This document shows positions 22,141-34,373 of a DNA stretch of 64,000 nt, piece by piece. The stretch is from Apostichopus japonicus (lineage: Eukaryota > Echinodermata > Holothuroidea > Aspidochirotida > Stichopodidae), in contig NC_092576.1 in assembly GCF_037975245.1 (NCBI RefSeq), positions 17,442,111 through 17,506,110 on the forward strand, read 5' to 3'. The translations under genes were made by a program, and so were the position numbers. The number at the start of each line of letters is the position of its first letter. Position 1 is the first letter of the stretch. The notes beneath the pieces were generated by a model. That model saw nothing but the letters and a program-made list of their open reading frames with translations. It had not been told where the DNA came from and made no database searches.

Positions 22141-24527
22141 GTACAACCACTGCCTCCGAAGTACGACACTGTCGTAAGAGAGCGCAAAGGATGTACTGGC
22201 ATGAGATTACTGGGTGTCTTCCTGTTCCTTCTTGTCATCGTGGGAATTGCAGTCGGTATTACGTACGCAGTTCGATGGGAAGAGGTGAGAATCTCCCAGA
22301 AAAGAGTATCTTTCGGCGGGTGGCCGAAGTTTATTGTAGTGCCATACATTTTCTTGTGCTTAACTCAGAGGTGGATCAAGGGAGTGGGACCCAGGGGGCC
22401 ATTTTGCCCCTCTTCGAAACTTCTTATTCCCCCGTTTTTTTTTTTTTTACTAAACAAGAGATGCAAACATAGTTTTGTCCCACAACAAGGTGTATGAGAT
22501 AGTTAAGACGTTTTGCTCCGACAAATCTCACTTTTACCGATGGTTTCTTGTCCGCGCTATTTCGATAGTCATTCCGGAATATATGCTTATCTTTCTATAT
22601 ACGTAGTGATTTCGCTGGTTACCACGGTAACAGAGCAATACACAAGAAACCGCACGAGAACATGCATAATTTCTTTACCTGGATTCCCACTCCTAACTAA
22701 ACAAGAAGACAAAAACACATCTATATTATTGTACATCATATAGAATGATATGGTCTTCAACGTGATTTTATTACTGCTTTGTTTTCCTTTTAAGATATTT
22801 AATATTCATATGATTTAATATCTCACTAATTTTATATTTATTTCTTTGTTTACAGGGTTGCAAACCAGGTAAGAATTTTGCAGTAATCTTTAGTAGTACA
22901 CACATTGAGGAAGATATACGAAAAATGACTCAGCTCTTACAACGAAAGTGGTCTTCAGCAACGGGAACAAGCTATCTACTTGAAGTGTAAACTTGAATAT
23001 AGGAGCGCAACTAAAAGGGTCTGAACGGGAAAGGAGGAGGGGCCGGTGGGAATCAGCCGAGGTATTTCATTGCATCCTGGGAAGTAACAGTTGCTCATAA
23101 CTTTCATTAAGAAAAAAATGAAGACTTCAAGAAGCGGCGGGCCCAGTGAATATTTTTTTCCCTCGGTACCGGCCGGACCTGGCATTCGACGCAACTGTGT
23201 ATCAGTGATAATATGCATCCCTAAACTAGATATGTAAACGATCCTGTAATGCCACAATCTACAGGCACACATCAGAAACCACACTTGGTCTTGTTTAATG
23301 TTACACCGAAATATATAAGAATCTTTAAAGCACAGTTATTTTTCGTACACTGCCGATTGCATACCATCATGTGTTGGTTCCATAATATGTACAAAACATA
23401 GGCCTATGGCAATTGCAAGACTTTTTTTTTTCTCAACCATAGAAGTAGGCGGTTTTAGGCAAATTTAGACCTGACCGCCGTACCCTCCCCTCATACACTA
23501 CCCAACGGTCTCAAAAGGCCGAAACTTGTCTTAAGTTTTCCTGTTTTCAGATAACATTTCTGTTTTAACTTTCTTAATTACATATTAAAATACCAAATCT
23601 TAAAGCAAAGACTTAAAACCTTCAGCTGATGTTTTCTTTACGAAACGAGATTACTACCATAACTATAACTAGATATATTTATATATATTCTCTTACCTGA
23701 CCGCTCTAGAAATGCCAGAAGGTGGTGACGTCATTTACGACAGACCAGATGATGACTACGAATGGGAAGACGGCAAAAGTCGACCTGGAGATCATGACGG
23801 TCACCATGGCGATCATCCCGGGGACCATGACGGTCACCATGGCGATCATCCAGGGCATCATGACGGTCACCATGGAGATCATCCAATCGATCCTACTGGC
23901 GATGGACGCCCAGATGATGGCGACCACGGCCGACCTGAACCTACAGAAAGAACGCGACCTCCTCTGATTGGAAGACCCGAAGACGGACATGACGACCACG
24001 GAGATGATGACGATACAGACGACACTTCTGAAGATCATGACGGCCGTCCACACCACGGAGATGATGACGATACAGACGACACTTCTGAAGATCATGACGG
24101 CCGTCCACACCCCGGAGATGATGGCGATACAAACGACACTTCTGAAGATCATGACGGCCGTCCACACCACGGAGATGATGACGATACAGACGACACTTCT
24201 GAAGATCATGACGGCCGTCCACACCACGGAGGTGATGACGATACAGACGACAGTTCTGAAGATCATGACGGCCGTCCAAACCACGGTAATGACGACGGCG
24301 AGGATGACGATGATGATAAAATCAACCACAGGAATATGAACCATCCTCCTTTCCGAAGTATTAGTCAATGGAAATCTGAGAGAGCAGGTAGAGAGAAAAT
24401 GGTCGCTCAGCGTCGACCAATTCGGGCACGCCCTGCCTATCAGGGAAGAAGTAGAGTCGAGACTGAAGAGGCCAGATACGGTCACGACTGCGGACATAGC
24501 GGGAAACAGTATCGTAAACGTGCCTAG
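22141..24527 (+). CDS. One-helix protein with Asp/His-rich repeats, copy 1 (5' end uncertain)
   Basis: Exons: 22141-22284, a 13-nt microexon 22856-22868 (GGTTGCAAACCAG) and 23710-24527 with stop TAG. Borders are AG/GT and phases 0 and 1 fit. The first exon encodes PLPPKYDTV (a PPxY motif), then a hydrophobic helix (MRLLGVFLFLLVIVGIAVGI) followed by RWEE. The last exon encodes a very acidic region: three HDGHHGDHP-type repeats, then five 19-residue repeats (57 bp each, with DDTDDTSEDHDGRPHH), and a basic C-terminus ending KQYRKRA. Translation may start in an unseen upstream exon, giving a cytosolic PPxY tail, or at the ATG at 22201, giving a signal peptide. His/Asp repeats suggest metal or calcium binding; this is inference. 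I do not recognise the family. Copy 2 is at 56523. Confidence 0.8.
22285..23709 (+). other. Introns flanking the 13-nt microexon
   Basis: Non-coding apart from the microexon at 22856-22868, whose context is TTTACAG/GGTTGCAAACCAG/GTAAGAAT. Conserved with 56667-58139. Confidence 0.75.
24000..24284 (+). repeat. Five 57-bp coding repeats
   Basis: Units start at 24000, 24057, 24114, 24171 and 24228. Each encodes 19 residues rich in Asp, His, Thr and Ser. Copy 2 has eight units (58388-58843). Confidence 0.95.
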
Positions 24528-25664
24528 ACGTGTTTGGTAGTTCCGTACAAAGTATCGTAGTAACCATCATCACGCATTAATATTATATTAATAATTCATT
24601 ATCACCACGCATGAATACTGTATTAAGAATTCATGATCATCACGCATTAATGATGTTTTAATGATTCATTACCAATGTCAGTTAAGTGATTCTTTTCCCC
24701 AATTTTACCGCAGAAAATAATAAATTAATTTTGCTTGAAAGATGTAAAATGTTTTGTAATATATTCACCCATCAAAGCATGAATTTTTGTTATGAAATCG
24801 CTGATCGATGTGTTGTTGTTATCCGTAAAATTATGTTTCCAACGACTTTAAGTTTTATCTTTATAAAAAAAGCCCGACGCCTAGTAGTTTTGGTATGGAT
24901 TGATGAAAATAAAGAGAAACAAATATGACAATGGGTCTACTCAAATAAGACAATGTAAATTGAAGAAAGTACTACAAGAAGAACTAGCCCGACTTATAAA
25001 ACTTTGCTTTTACTTGAAGATGTGTTCCTTTGTAAATCTTTTTTTAGTCGGCCCGTATCCAGATTCAGAAGAGAAATACCATGCCGCACTTTTCAATGGC
25101 AGAGATCTACGCCGCGTCCATCTGTCCCAGCATCATATTTGCGAGACAAACGTCACAATTGACAGGCCAGGAGTGTTTTTTCCTTGTTAAATTGCTGTCG
25201 GTGCATCCCAAACTTAGAATTCCTTGCAATATTGCCTGCCTTTATGACCAGAGGAGAATGCTTTACGACCTTATCTGATGCATTTCTATAGATGTTTTAT
25301 TGATTTGTTCCGTGAACTGGCATTATTTTGTGTCAATTTGATCCGCTTCATTATTGACTCAAATTCATTTTTTTTTTAGAGAAGGAATTTAAATTTAATG
25401 TCTAGACTTTATTTTTTAAATATTTTTAAACAATTCTGTAAAGTGTTTGGAAAAAAGTAGAAGTAAAAAATAAATTGAAGATCCTTGCATTGCAATGACA
25501 GAATGTTCGTTGAATATTTAATATTCTCAAACTCGTTTTAAAATGTGGGTAAGTGGGTAAGCGCTGCAAAGAGCTTTAAGTTAACACATGTTATTATCGT
25601 CCTGTTTAGGGTTCCATCGGGGTTGGGTGAGAGGGGGCTAGGGGAGCCACGGCCTTCGAGTGTC
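24528..25664. other. 3' flank of the Asp/His-rich gene, no further gene
   Basis: Begins with imperfect repeats of CACGCATTAATATT. A 65-codon frame at 25081-25278 has a counterpart at 59655-59852, but the two differ almost only at amino-acid-changing positions, so I do not treat it as coding. Confidence 0.5.
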
Positions 25665-26640
25665 AACTTGAGGGACATTCGACGTTGCTTGAGGGACGGC
25701 TAACCCAAAAATCACATTTAACATTTCCCGACAGTACGGATCCGTTTTGCGTTCTGTACCACGAATAACAGTATTTGGATTTTTTTTCAGCGTTACTTGA
25801 TCTTTGAAGTACAATTTATTCTTTGACATTTCTCATTTAAATTTCACTATTTATTATTACAACGTTTCTTTAATATTCCAACAAAAAGAACATTTTCAAA
25901 CTACACAATTGAAATAGTGGCACTTCTGATTTATGAAAACATGAAATTTTGACCTTTTCCACAGAAAAATGAAGCACCCCCACTTCCATCCTCCCTCCCC
26001 AGGTCCGTCGCCCTTGGAAGTTAAATTCGTAAAATTCGTTTGTGAAACAGGAATATTCCGCAGCGAGGGCTGTCACATGGTGACAAGTCACTATGCTCAG
26101 TTTAATCTCATCGAGATCAAAAGAAAAGTTGTGGTGGGTAGAGTTGTAAAGTTGCCTTGGTAACCCAGGCTATTAAAAATCTATGGAAGCCGAGAGGTTC
26201 GGTCGTTTGCCCACACTGTTGTGCGGATGCCAGAAACATTACGTTTGCCATTAGTATTGGGATTGCCACAGCAAGTTCGGTTGCTACTAGCGTTTGCCAC
26301 AATAAGTTAGTTTGAATAGACTTTTTCCGAAAATAAATTTAATGATGAAACCTGATTTTGGTCTTAATACAAGTTACTTTATCGTTACTATGTTAATATT
26401 TAAGATGTTTCGCAAATAATATTGGTGTGTGTTGTAATTCATCTATATCCAAACTAACAACTTTCAGAGTCGCGATCTTAATAGGCCGATCACAGCTTGT
26501 TTTAAAATGGCGTCCGCTTCTGTAAAAACAAGACATATTTGTTACTCGATGCGCTTCAAGACGTATAATGGGGGAATATATTATTACGGAACAGCACACA
26601 CACACACACACACGCGCACACACGCACACCACACGCACAT
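25665..26640. repeat. Segmental-duplication block A, copy 2 (diverged)
   Basis: Similar to 1-640 and 60237-60914 but with about 300 extra bases (roughly 25940-26310) and a CA microsatellite (26596-26640) in place of the SINE and TA tract. Confidence 0.8.
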
Positions 26641-26822
26641 GTTGGTTTTACATTCCAACCGAGGACCCCATTGTATTTTCCATTGTTCAAATCCACGTAC
26701 CCTAACCTTAACAATACCCCATACAATAGCAATTCTTCCGAGGACGTGGTGATTCTTTAGAAATCACAACCGAGGACCTGGAATTTTTTTGTTCAAGTCC
26801 TCGGTCAGATAGAAAAACAAAC
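26641..26822. mobile_element. MITE-like element, copy b
   Basis: Same inverted ends as 3305-3485 (left end here GTTGGTTTTACATTCCAACC). It is inserted in a CA-rich tract, the same type of target as the intronic copies. Confidence 0.7.
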
Positions 26823-27070
26823 GCACACACACGCACACAAGACGTTAAATGACCTAACACAGTGCTTGTTTTGGCATATTTTCATTCACCACGATCGTTT
26901 TGAATGCCTTGATGTGGAAGCGCATAAATCAAAGTGGAGGTGGAGTGTGCAAATAAGGAGGATTGGAGGTGACACAAACTAACTAAGAAATTCTGTGTTT
27001 AAATCTGGATGTGTCTCCGTGCGAGCAGACGGTTCAGTATGCTTAACTTGCTCCTCTTCTAGCTGAAAGT

Positions 27071-27622
27071 CTTAACTGTCATGATATAGAAATGGGCATG
27101 TACCCTGACAGGCCAAGCCCTCAGATATCAACGTGGGGGTATGATATGTCAGCTGACAACTTCTAGCTATACTTTAGCGAACCCTAAACGTGACGGACTA
27201 AGCGTGTAAGATAATGGAAGGATTACTTCTGGTACGACACCTGCAACAGCTATAAAACAGAAACCCTAAGAGGGCTGCCAACCGTGACTGAAATAAACAC
27301 CGTCGCGTTCTGACTTTACAGGGATGATAAAGGTCAGTCTCTTAACATTAGCAATTCTGTAGATTTTTACAGTTTTTCTGATATTAAAATAGTGACAATA
27401 CTACGGTGGTTCAATAGAGACATAGGAAAGGAAACAACTCTGCAGCTCAAATATGAACATTTGGACTTTTTTGGAGAAGTTGAGAGCGCCATCGATGGCC
27501 ATCTTCTACCTGTCATCTATCCATTAGCGGCAGGGCAATTATTTAATGAAACAGTCGAGAAAATATACTATGGAGAGGAGATGAAGAAATGTATGCACTG
27601 TATGCCTAAAAAGTCAATATAG
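27071..27622 (+). pseudogene. Decayed coding sequence of unknown family, copy 1
   Basis: One frame reads as protein across the stretch (PDRPSPQISTWGYDMSADNF, DYFWYDTCNSYKTETLRGLP, DFYSFSDIKIVTILRWFNRD) but contains at least five stops before 27312. The last 103 codons to TAG 27622 are open and include LLPVIYPLAAGQLFNETVEK and CMHCMPKKSI. An alternative is an intron ending TTTACAG at 27322 followed by a real terminal exon. A second, more damaged copy is at 37343-38930. No family recognised. Confidence 0.4.
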
Positions 27623-28015
27623 GCCATCCGTTCTTTTATCTTTTTTTTTTCTTTTCACTTGGCTACCTTTTACTATAAATACTCGGGACGTACCTTCTGT
27701 AATTCCACGATGTTACCAAAGCAACGGAGCGTTATATTCGAAACGGGGCTATTTTTAAAAGAATATACAAGTCCCATGGAATTGTCGTGAATTTCATATT
27801 TGTTTTGGTCATAATACGTTAAATACAGAGCAAAAGCTAGATAAGGTAGAAATTAGATAGATTTATTCGACAATGAGTGAAGTTTACCAGTAGAAAGTCC
27901 TAGTATGTCATAATTGAATCCTCCACGCTACTAGGTTTTATTCTCGGCTACGTCTGCTGTATCCGCATTATCTGCTTTGTGTACTGTCATGAATACCGCA
28001 CATTTCGATTATTTA
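27623..28015. repeat. Duplicated 3' flank of the decayed gene
   Basis: Matches 38925-39320 at high similarity, including a T-rich run and TTTACTATAAATACT. No gene seen. Confidence 0.7.
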
Positions 28016-28310
28016 TTTTTCAATTTAATATTGTTTGTTGGTAGTTCTTCTTGACGTAGCAAACGAAGTCGTTCTTCGTTTTCTAAGTATTTATTTCTTT
28101 TATGCGATTTTTTTTTTACAACAGTGCGACTTTTTCCACTGCTTATAAATATCATCTCAAGTTTAATCCTTTAGTTTGGTAATAGATTGAATTTTCACAA
28201 AAGGGTTAAAGCTTGTTTACTATTTTCTGATTTTATTTATGTTCTTCCAACACAAGTATTTCATTAGAGAATGTAATAAAAAAAAAGATATGTGTGTTAG
28301 CACTGGTTGG
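28016..28310 (+). repeat. Fragment of a tRNA-Pro tandem unit without the tRNA
   Basis: It has the unit's flank (TTGTTTGTTGGTAGTTCTTC, AACGAAGTCGTTCTTCG, TTAATCCTTTAGTTTGG) but breaks off at TTGGAATACG, just where a tRNA gene would begin, and joins the polypurine tract. Confidence 0.85.
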
Positions 28311-28768
28311 AATACGGGAGGGAGGGAAGAAGGAAGGAGAAGGGCAGGGACAAGGGTAGGTAGGGAGCTGGTGAGCTGGGAATCTGGGGAGGGAATGGTC
28401 ATGGGCAGTGGCGTACACTACGAGTAATAGCTACTCTCTTAAAACACCATCGAATATACAAATTACAATGTTTTTACAGATTTTTACGTGCAATCTGAGA
28501 AATTGCAGGCCTGAGACAAATATTTTAGGGCTAGGTATTCGCAGCATAAAACACTCGGGAAGTGCCGTTTCCGGCCATCTGGAGGTTTGAAAAACCCAAA
28601 ATTTTCTCGTACGCTCCGCGCCAACCGATGGTGGCGCTCCGCTTAGATAGTCTCCCGCATTAGCACCCCCCCCCAATAATTTTCCCGTTCCGCCGCGCCT
28701 GGTTATGGGAAGAGAGGAAGGAGGGAGGAATACAGGGAGGAAGGAGAGGGATGAATAAGGGCCTAATC
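28311..28768. repeat. Polypurine tract and G/C-run interspersed repeat
   Basis: Polypurine at 28315-28395, then at 28430-28710 the reverse-orientation copy of the repeat seen at 10715-11310 (CCGTTTCCGGCCATCTGG, TACGCTCCGCGCCAACCG). Both lie just beyond the stop of dispanin copy 2. Confidence 0.6.
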
Positions 28769-31700
28769 CTATAATAAACCACTTACAAGACCTACACCCA
28801 TTATCGTGGCAACGATAGAAATTATCCAGCCGACGGCGATGGCTTGGTTAGCCAATCTACGGGCCTCTTCCGCAGCATGTCTTGCCGCCACCATTTCACC
28901 GTAAGAGGCTCGAATGCTTGCCTGTTCAAAGAAAAGAAAAATGGCAAGTTTAAGCTTGTTCTAGCTTGCCGGATTAGGACTCACTTCGGTCATTGTCACG
29001 TGGTAAATCGTTGATATTTCATTGGCATTGATAGTTCACGTGTGCTTCAGACTACGCCTGATCAAGATTGTTATCCCTATACATATCCCTATAGTCTCGA
29101 CATGTAAAGGGATATACTGTGCTTCAACCTACTTCAGATATGTGAGGATTGGTGTGTCAGTGCGCTAGTTGGTGAGGGGAAAGTCATGAATAATTCATTA
29201 TCTTACAGAAATATCAAGTATGTACGCTTTTTGGTTTCGATGAAATCGTAACCTATGCATTAATGCAGGCGGAGACTGTGTGCGTGTGTGTGTGTGACGC
29301 CTGGCTTGTAAACACGGTATCTCAAGTAGGGAAGCTTGGACCAATCTAATATTTGCTGTATATGAGTACCACATTGAGTAGATGTGCCCTATTGTTTTTG
29401 GTGCCCGTGAATGTCACCAAAGGTCAGTTAGAGGCCAAAAACCAAAATATTAAAACAAGCAATAACTCTCATTGACAGGGTACGACATGGTTGATATTTT
29501 GGGACTAGTTGTGAATGGGGTCAGGGATCATTTCAAAACATAACGGTCGTGTGATCCAAGGTCAACAAAGGTCAATCAGGGATCAAAAACTAGTATTTTT
29601 GCAATAACTTGAGAACCAAATGTCCGTCAAGGTTGGGGGTTACGCTATTGTAATCCAGGAGTCGACACGCATCTAGGTGACCTTTGACCTCAGGTTGACC
29701 TCTGGTGACCTTTATCAGTTATTTTGGGTTATTTGAATTTTCGTGGCTATAATCGGATCTCAAAGGTACCTTCTGATCAAAATGGTCCATAGTTGACCCC
29801 TGTGCGACCTTCGTGTGCGAAGTAGAATGTCGCACAGGCTTGTCATGTTGCTTTTTGGAATCAGCGTGTCAAACTACATCGACCGCGAGGTCAAATGGTC
29901 AAAGGTCAAATTTTGAAAAATATGCTCATTTTAGGAGATACGGGGCAAAACAAATCAAAACCAAAAAAAGTTTGTCAATATGTTGCTATATGATAGAGCT
30001 CTTTGTGCTATATATAGGAAACCAACTCCCGCTTCAATCGGACACCCAGTTCTCAAGTTATGAGGGGCCAAATTGGTTTTGATACCTTTCTAGTAATAAC
30101 ATTATGTGTGTACATTGTATGCCAATCAAATTTTACGACAGAGTGCACCTCATCAAGAGAAACGTTTTTGATAAAACTCTCAGGTCATCCAAGGTCATTG
30201 AAGGTTGATTATGTGCAAAAAACTGTCAGTTTATGCTAATTTTTGCAACAACTTCTAGTCACCAAGTCTGACATGACTGGTATATTAGGACAAGTTGTGA
30301 ATGAAGTAAGGGCACATTTTCTAAAATAACCGCGATGTGATCCAAGGTCACCAAAGGTCAATTATGGGTCAAAATGTGTTTTTTATTCTCAATAACTTGT
30401 GAAACTACCACTGACAGGGTCCGACATGGTTGATATTTCGGGACTAGTTGTGAATGGGGTAAGGGATCGTTTCCAAACATAACGGTAATATCATCCAAAG
30501 TGAACAAAGGTCAATTAGGGGTCAAAAGCTAGTATTTTTGCAACAACTTGAGAACCGAATGTTGATCAAGCTCAGAATTTTGGGACAGAGTGCACAATAT
30601 CAAAGGGAACATTTTTGATAAAAACCATTAGGTCATCCAAGGTCATTTAAGGTTGATTATGTGCAAAAAACTGCCAAATTATGCTACGTTTTGCAACAAC
30701 ATCTAGTCACGAAGTTTGACATGGCTGATATATTGGGACAAGTTGTGAGTGGAGTAGGGACACATTTTCAAATGTAACTGTAATGTAATCCAAGGTCAAC
30801 AATTATGGGTCAAAATGTTTTTTTTTGGCAGTATATAGTGAAACTACCATTGACAGGGTCCAAGATGGTTAATATTTGTGGACTACTTGTGAATGGGGTA
30901 AGGGATCGTTTCAAAACATAACAGTCATGCGATCCAAGGTGAACAAAGGTCAATTAGGGGTCAAAAACTAGTATTTTTGCAATAAGTTGAGAACCAAATG
31001 ACAATCAAGGTTGGGAGTTACGCTATTGTAATACAATAGTCGACCTGCATTTGGGTGACCTTTGACCTCAGGTTGACCTCCAGTGACCTGTTGAGCTTCT
31101 TTCATGTTGATTCTTTGAAGTTTCGTGGTCGTATTCTAATCTTAATTGTCCATAAGTGGACTCCTCTGCAACCTTAATGTGAGAAGTTATTGGAAATTTG
31201 CTTTGGTTTTGTAATGCTTGGTGTGTGGATTCATTACATTGAGTACCAGAACCCTATTGTTTTTGATGAAGGTGTGTATAACCACGTACAGTAAACTGAC
31301 CTGTGTAAGCATGCCATTGTGTTATTGTAACAGCTAGTTCTGGTTATACTAACAAGCAAATGTCTAGTGCACTGAAGTCATCGAAACCTCAATACATTTT
31401 GCATTCTGGTTACCGCTTGTGACCACAATATAATGTTCGGTGCAAATAGGCATAAAGCTATGGACATATACATATGTGACGTCATTCCACAAAGATAATA
31501 CATGGGAGCGTTGAATTCCTTGCGCCGCTAGATCTAGGTCGTTTGTGACAGGGAAGAACTTATACGCAATGTACAGGCCCATTTATCATCATCTGAATTT
31601 GGTTAATATTTAGGACAAATAGTCGTAAATCAGCCAAGATCAACCTTAGAAGTGATAGAATTGACCAAGTTATGATGTGGGAGAGGTATCACTTTGGTAT

Positions 31701-34373
31701 CATTTTATGTACAAAGTGTTAACTTGTGTGTCTTTATGTTTCCCAAGTTATTATTACCCTATCCTGGTTGCCCCACTTGGTCGGTTCATTTCATTTGATG
31801 TGATTCCTGAAAGCACAAGTTAGTTGTGCCTTTTAATTGTCAGTCAGCTGTCAGTGCTCAATACATTATCTAATGGAATGAATGAATGGATGAATGGTTG
31901 AATGGATGAATAAATGAATACATGTATACATGAATGGATGAATGAATGAATATATGAATACTTGAATGGAAGAATGAATGAACAAATGAATGAATGAATA
32001 AATAAATGAATGAATGAAGGATTGAATGGATGAATGATTGAATTCATTAATTCATTAATTGATGAATGAATGAATGAATGAATGAATGAATGGTTGAATG
32101 GATGAATAAATGAATACATGAATAGATGGATGATTGAATGAATGAATAAATAAATGAAGAATGAATTGGTGGATGGATGAATGAATGATTGAATGGATGA
32201 ATCAATGAATGATAAATAAATGAATGACGAATGAATGGATGAATCAATGAATGATAAATGAATGCATGAACGAATGAATGGATGAATGAATGAAGGAATT
32301 GATGAATTAATTCAGGAATGAAGGAATTCATGTTATTTGATACCTCATTGGACTTCCGAACTGCCCAACTTCCAAGTGGCCAGAAGCACCATAGGCTACA
32401 CATTGCTAAGTCATGGTAGTCATCGAATTGCTCTGTGGACACTCTGGTTACCGTCTGGTTGTGTGGTGGTCTAGTGGGCCTGCCCTGTAAAATAAACATA
32501 AAAAACATTAACCCCAATCAGAGACGGTGGAGTAGGGTTCAATTAAACCTGAGAGGGAATGGGAGGGGAAACTTCGAAGGGCAGTAGGACATGTGACTGT
32601 GATTTTACGGAGCAACCCGCAAAGCCAGTTCAAAATCGTCCAGTGAAAATCCCCCACTCTCCCCAACGACAAACAATTGAATGAATACAATCGTTGTGAA
32701 TGATTTTTTCTTTCTTTCTATAGTTTATGAAAAAGTTCAGTTCACACTTCAAAGTGCTAGTATGACAATATACCTTTCTATTAGATAAAGGCTCGAAGAG
32801 TACAATATTCTATATGAGTGCTTCGAAAAGGTTGGAATGTAAACTTTGGAGTGTTCACAAACCGTTTATAGAATATATTGTACCTTAAACTGGTTGAGAG
32901 GGTAAGAGAGACAACGAACGCGAAGACGGTATGAAGGCCTAATGAATATATGACACGAAACCGTATGCACACAAACACACATGTTTGTTTTACATTCAGA
33001 CCGAGGACCCCATTGTATTTTCCATTGTTCAAATCCACGTACCCTAACCTTAACAATATTCCATACAATAGAGTTCTTCGGAGGACGTGATGATTCTTTA
33101 GAAATCACAACTGGGACCTGGATTCTTTTATTCAAGTCCTCGGTCAGAATACAAAACAAACGCACACGGTTATCAATCTTGAGGGATACAGTAGGAGAGA
33201 AATTTCTGATGCGCTGATAAGGGAATAAATATGTGTGATCTTCCAGTTGATATTCATCGTTACTTACATTTGGCGTCATTTCGTTGGTCTGAAGATGCCC
33301 CGTCGAGTTTCCTTGACTGGGTCCTTCATCCATTGGGATGTAGAGAGGTTCAGCTAGTGAAGAGATGAAGTTTGACACTATTTCAAACCCTATCGATGCA
33401 AAGTTTGTGCTTTTACATACCCTGTCATCTCAGTATAATGCTAATTCGTACCAAAGCATTTCAAAGTTTGATGCTATTCCGTACCAAAGCATTTCAAAGT
33501 TTGATGCTATTTCAAACCGTATCCGCCCAAAGTTTGATGCTATTTCATCCTCTATCCGCCCAAAGTTTGATACTATTCATAATCTCTCCGCCCAAAGTTT
33601 GATCCTATTTCAAACCCTATCAGTACAAAATTTGATGCTATTTGTATAGACACTGTATACTAGTATTAGTTTTAAAGTGTGCGGGTGCGTACGGTAGGTA
33701 TATCTTAGTGTGAGTGAGTGACGGGGATGGTAGCGTCTGGGACACTGTCCGCCTTTCTAACAAGCTTCTCATCATACTTGGAGACTGCATTAGGATACTA
33801 GTGGTCGCTAACTCCCTTACCAGTAATCAAATTTAATTTTGAGAAATGAGTGTAGTTTACAAAGAAGAAAATATATCATGTCATTACGCAGTTCTCTTTG
33901 ATTTTCAGTGATTCAAGTTAAATTTCGAGTGCAGATCTCAGCACTTTTGCGAACGTCATTTCAATAGCTATAACCTACTACCAGTATTTAACATGGATCA
34001 TATATCGACAGTGTGTATCATCTTGGTTTGCAGTGCATTCGATCATCTCCACAAGGAATGTCGCTAGCCTAAATGAGCCGTTGATCTGCGAATATGCGAA
34101 GTACAGTTACAGTCAATCGAATAAGCCATAAATATCCCTGAGTCGAGTTCAGTCAGTGACGTGAGTAACCAGAACAATTTCAGTTTAGAAATGCAGTAGC
34201 CTATTTGCCAGAAATCTTTTCATTTTGGAGAATCAACCTTATGGTACAGCCGTGTTTGCAATCACAACCGCACAAAGGAACCCGTTAGCCATATCACATC
34301 ATTCGTACCATTCAAAATAAGATTAAAACGATTTATTCAAAGAGACAGAGAAAGGAAAATACTCACCAGACAT
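28769..34373 (-). CDS. CD225/dispanin (IFITM-like) protein, copy 2, four exons
   Basis: Exons on the minus strand: 34367-34373 (ATGTCTG), 33268-33353, 32344-32484 and 28769-28921. Same phases and exon lengths as copy 1, except exon 4 is 153 nt because the C-terminus ends earlier (MGVGLVSGLL); about 128 aa. Exon 3 reads DYHDLAMCSLWCFWPLGSWA, so the second cysteine of the usual CC pair is Phe here, while the family's PLG is retained. Exon 4 has the loop GEMVAARHAAEEARRLANQA and helix GWIISIVATIMGV. Intron 3 (about 3.4 kb) is enlarged by an array of AGGTCA-rich repeats (29260-31260). Confidence 0.85.
29678..29711. promoter_or_regulatory. DR1-DR5-DR4 nuclear-receptor-like half-site cluster
   Basis: Four perfect TGACCT half-sites in a row at 29678, 29685, 29696 and 29706, with spacers T, CAGGT and CTGG. 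An AGGTCA-ACAA-AGGTCA DR4 lies upstream at 29559-29574. Binding is inferred from the consensus. Confidence 0.5.
31056..31089. promoter_or_regulatory. Second DR1-DR5-DR4 half-site cluster
   Basis: TGACCT at 31056, 31063, 31074 and 31084 with spacers of 1, 5 and 4 (T, CAGGT, CCAG). Same spacing as 29678-29711. Confidence 0.5.
31860..32320. repeat. ATGA/GAATG tetranucleotide array
   Basis: Longest of the four intronic arrays, about 460 bp with TACATGAA and GATGGATG variants. Confidence 0.9.
32983..33161. mobile_element. MITE-like element, copy c
   Basis: In intron 2 of dispanin copy 2 at the position matching 3305-3485; inverted ends retained. Confidence 0.7.

Larger units (their letters stand above)
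29260..31260. repeat. AGGTCA-rich repeat array in dispanin copy 2 intron
   Basis: Several diverged modules, each with GACAGGGTCCGACATGGTTG, GGGACTAGTTGTGAATGGGG, a GATCCAAGGTCAACAAAGGT core and AATAACTTGAGAACC. Half-sites AGGTCA/TGACCT recur dozens of times. The same array is at 41560-43560. Confidence 0.85.

Noticed and set aside
22131-22472. Plus-strand frame starting ATGCCAACAGG and another on the opposite strand
   Set aside because: The ATG lies in the intron just before the AG acceptor; the frame with the membrane helix is the one that joins the microexon.
24000-24284. Regular 57-bp repeats as a CRISPR-like array
   Set aside because: Units are contiguous with no variable spacers and they encode a repeat protein in a eukaryotic genome.
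23706-24497. Hydrophobic 263-codon minus-strand frame (and 58136-58927)
   Set aside because: It is the complement of the 57-bp repeats; the plus-strand frame is supported by splice phases and by conserved sequence outside the repeats.
25081-25278. 65-codon frame downstream of the Asp/His-rich gene, also at 59655-59852
   Set aside because: The two copies differ by about eleven amino acids with few silent changes, unlike a constrained protein.
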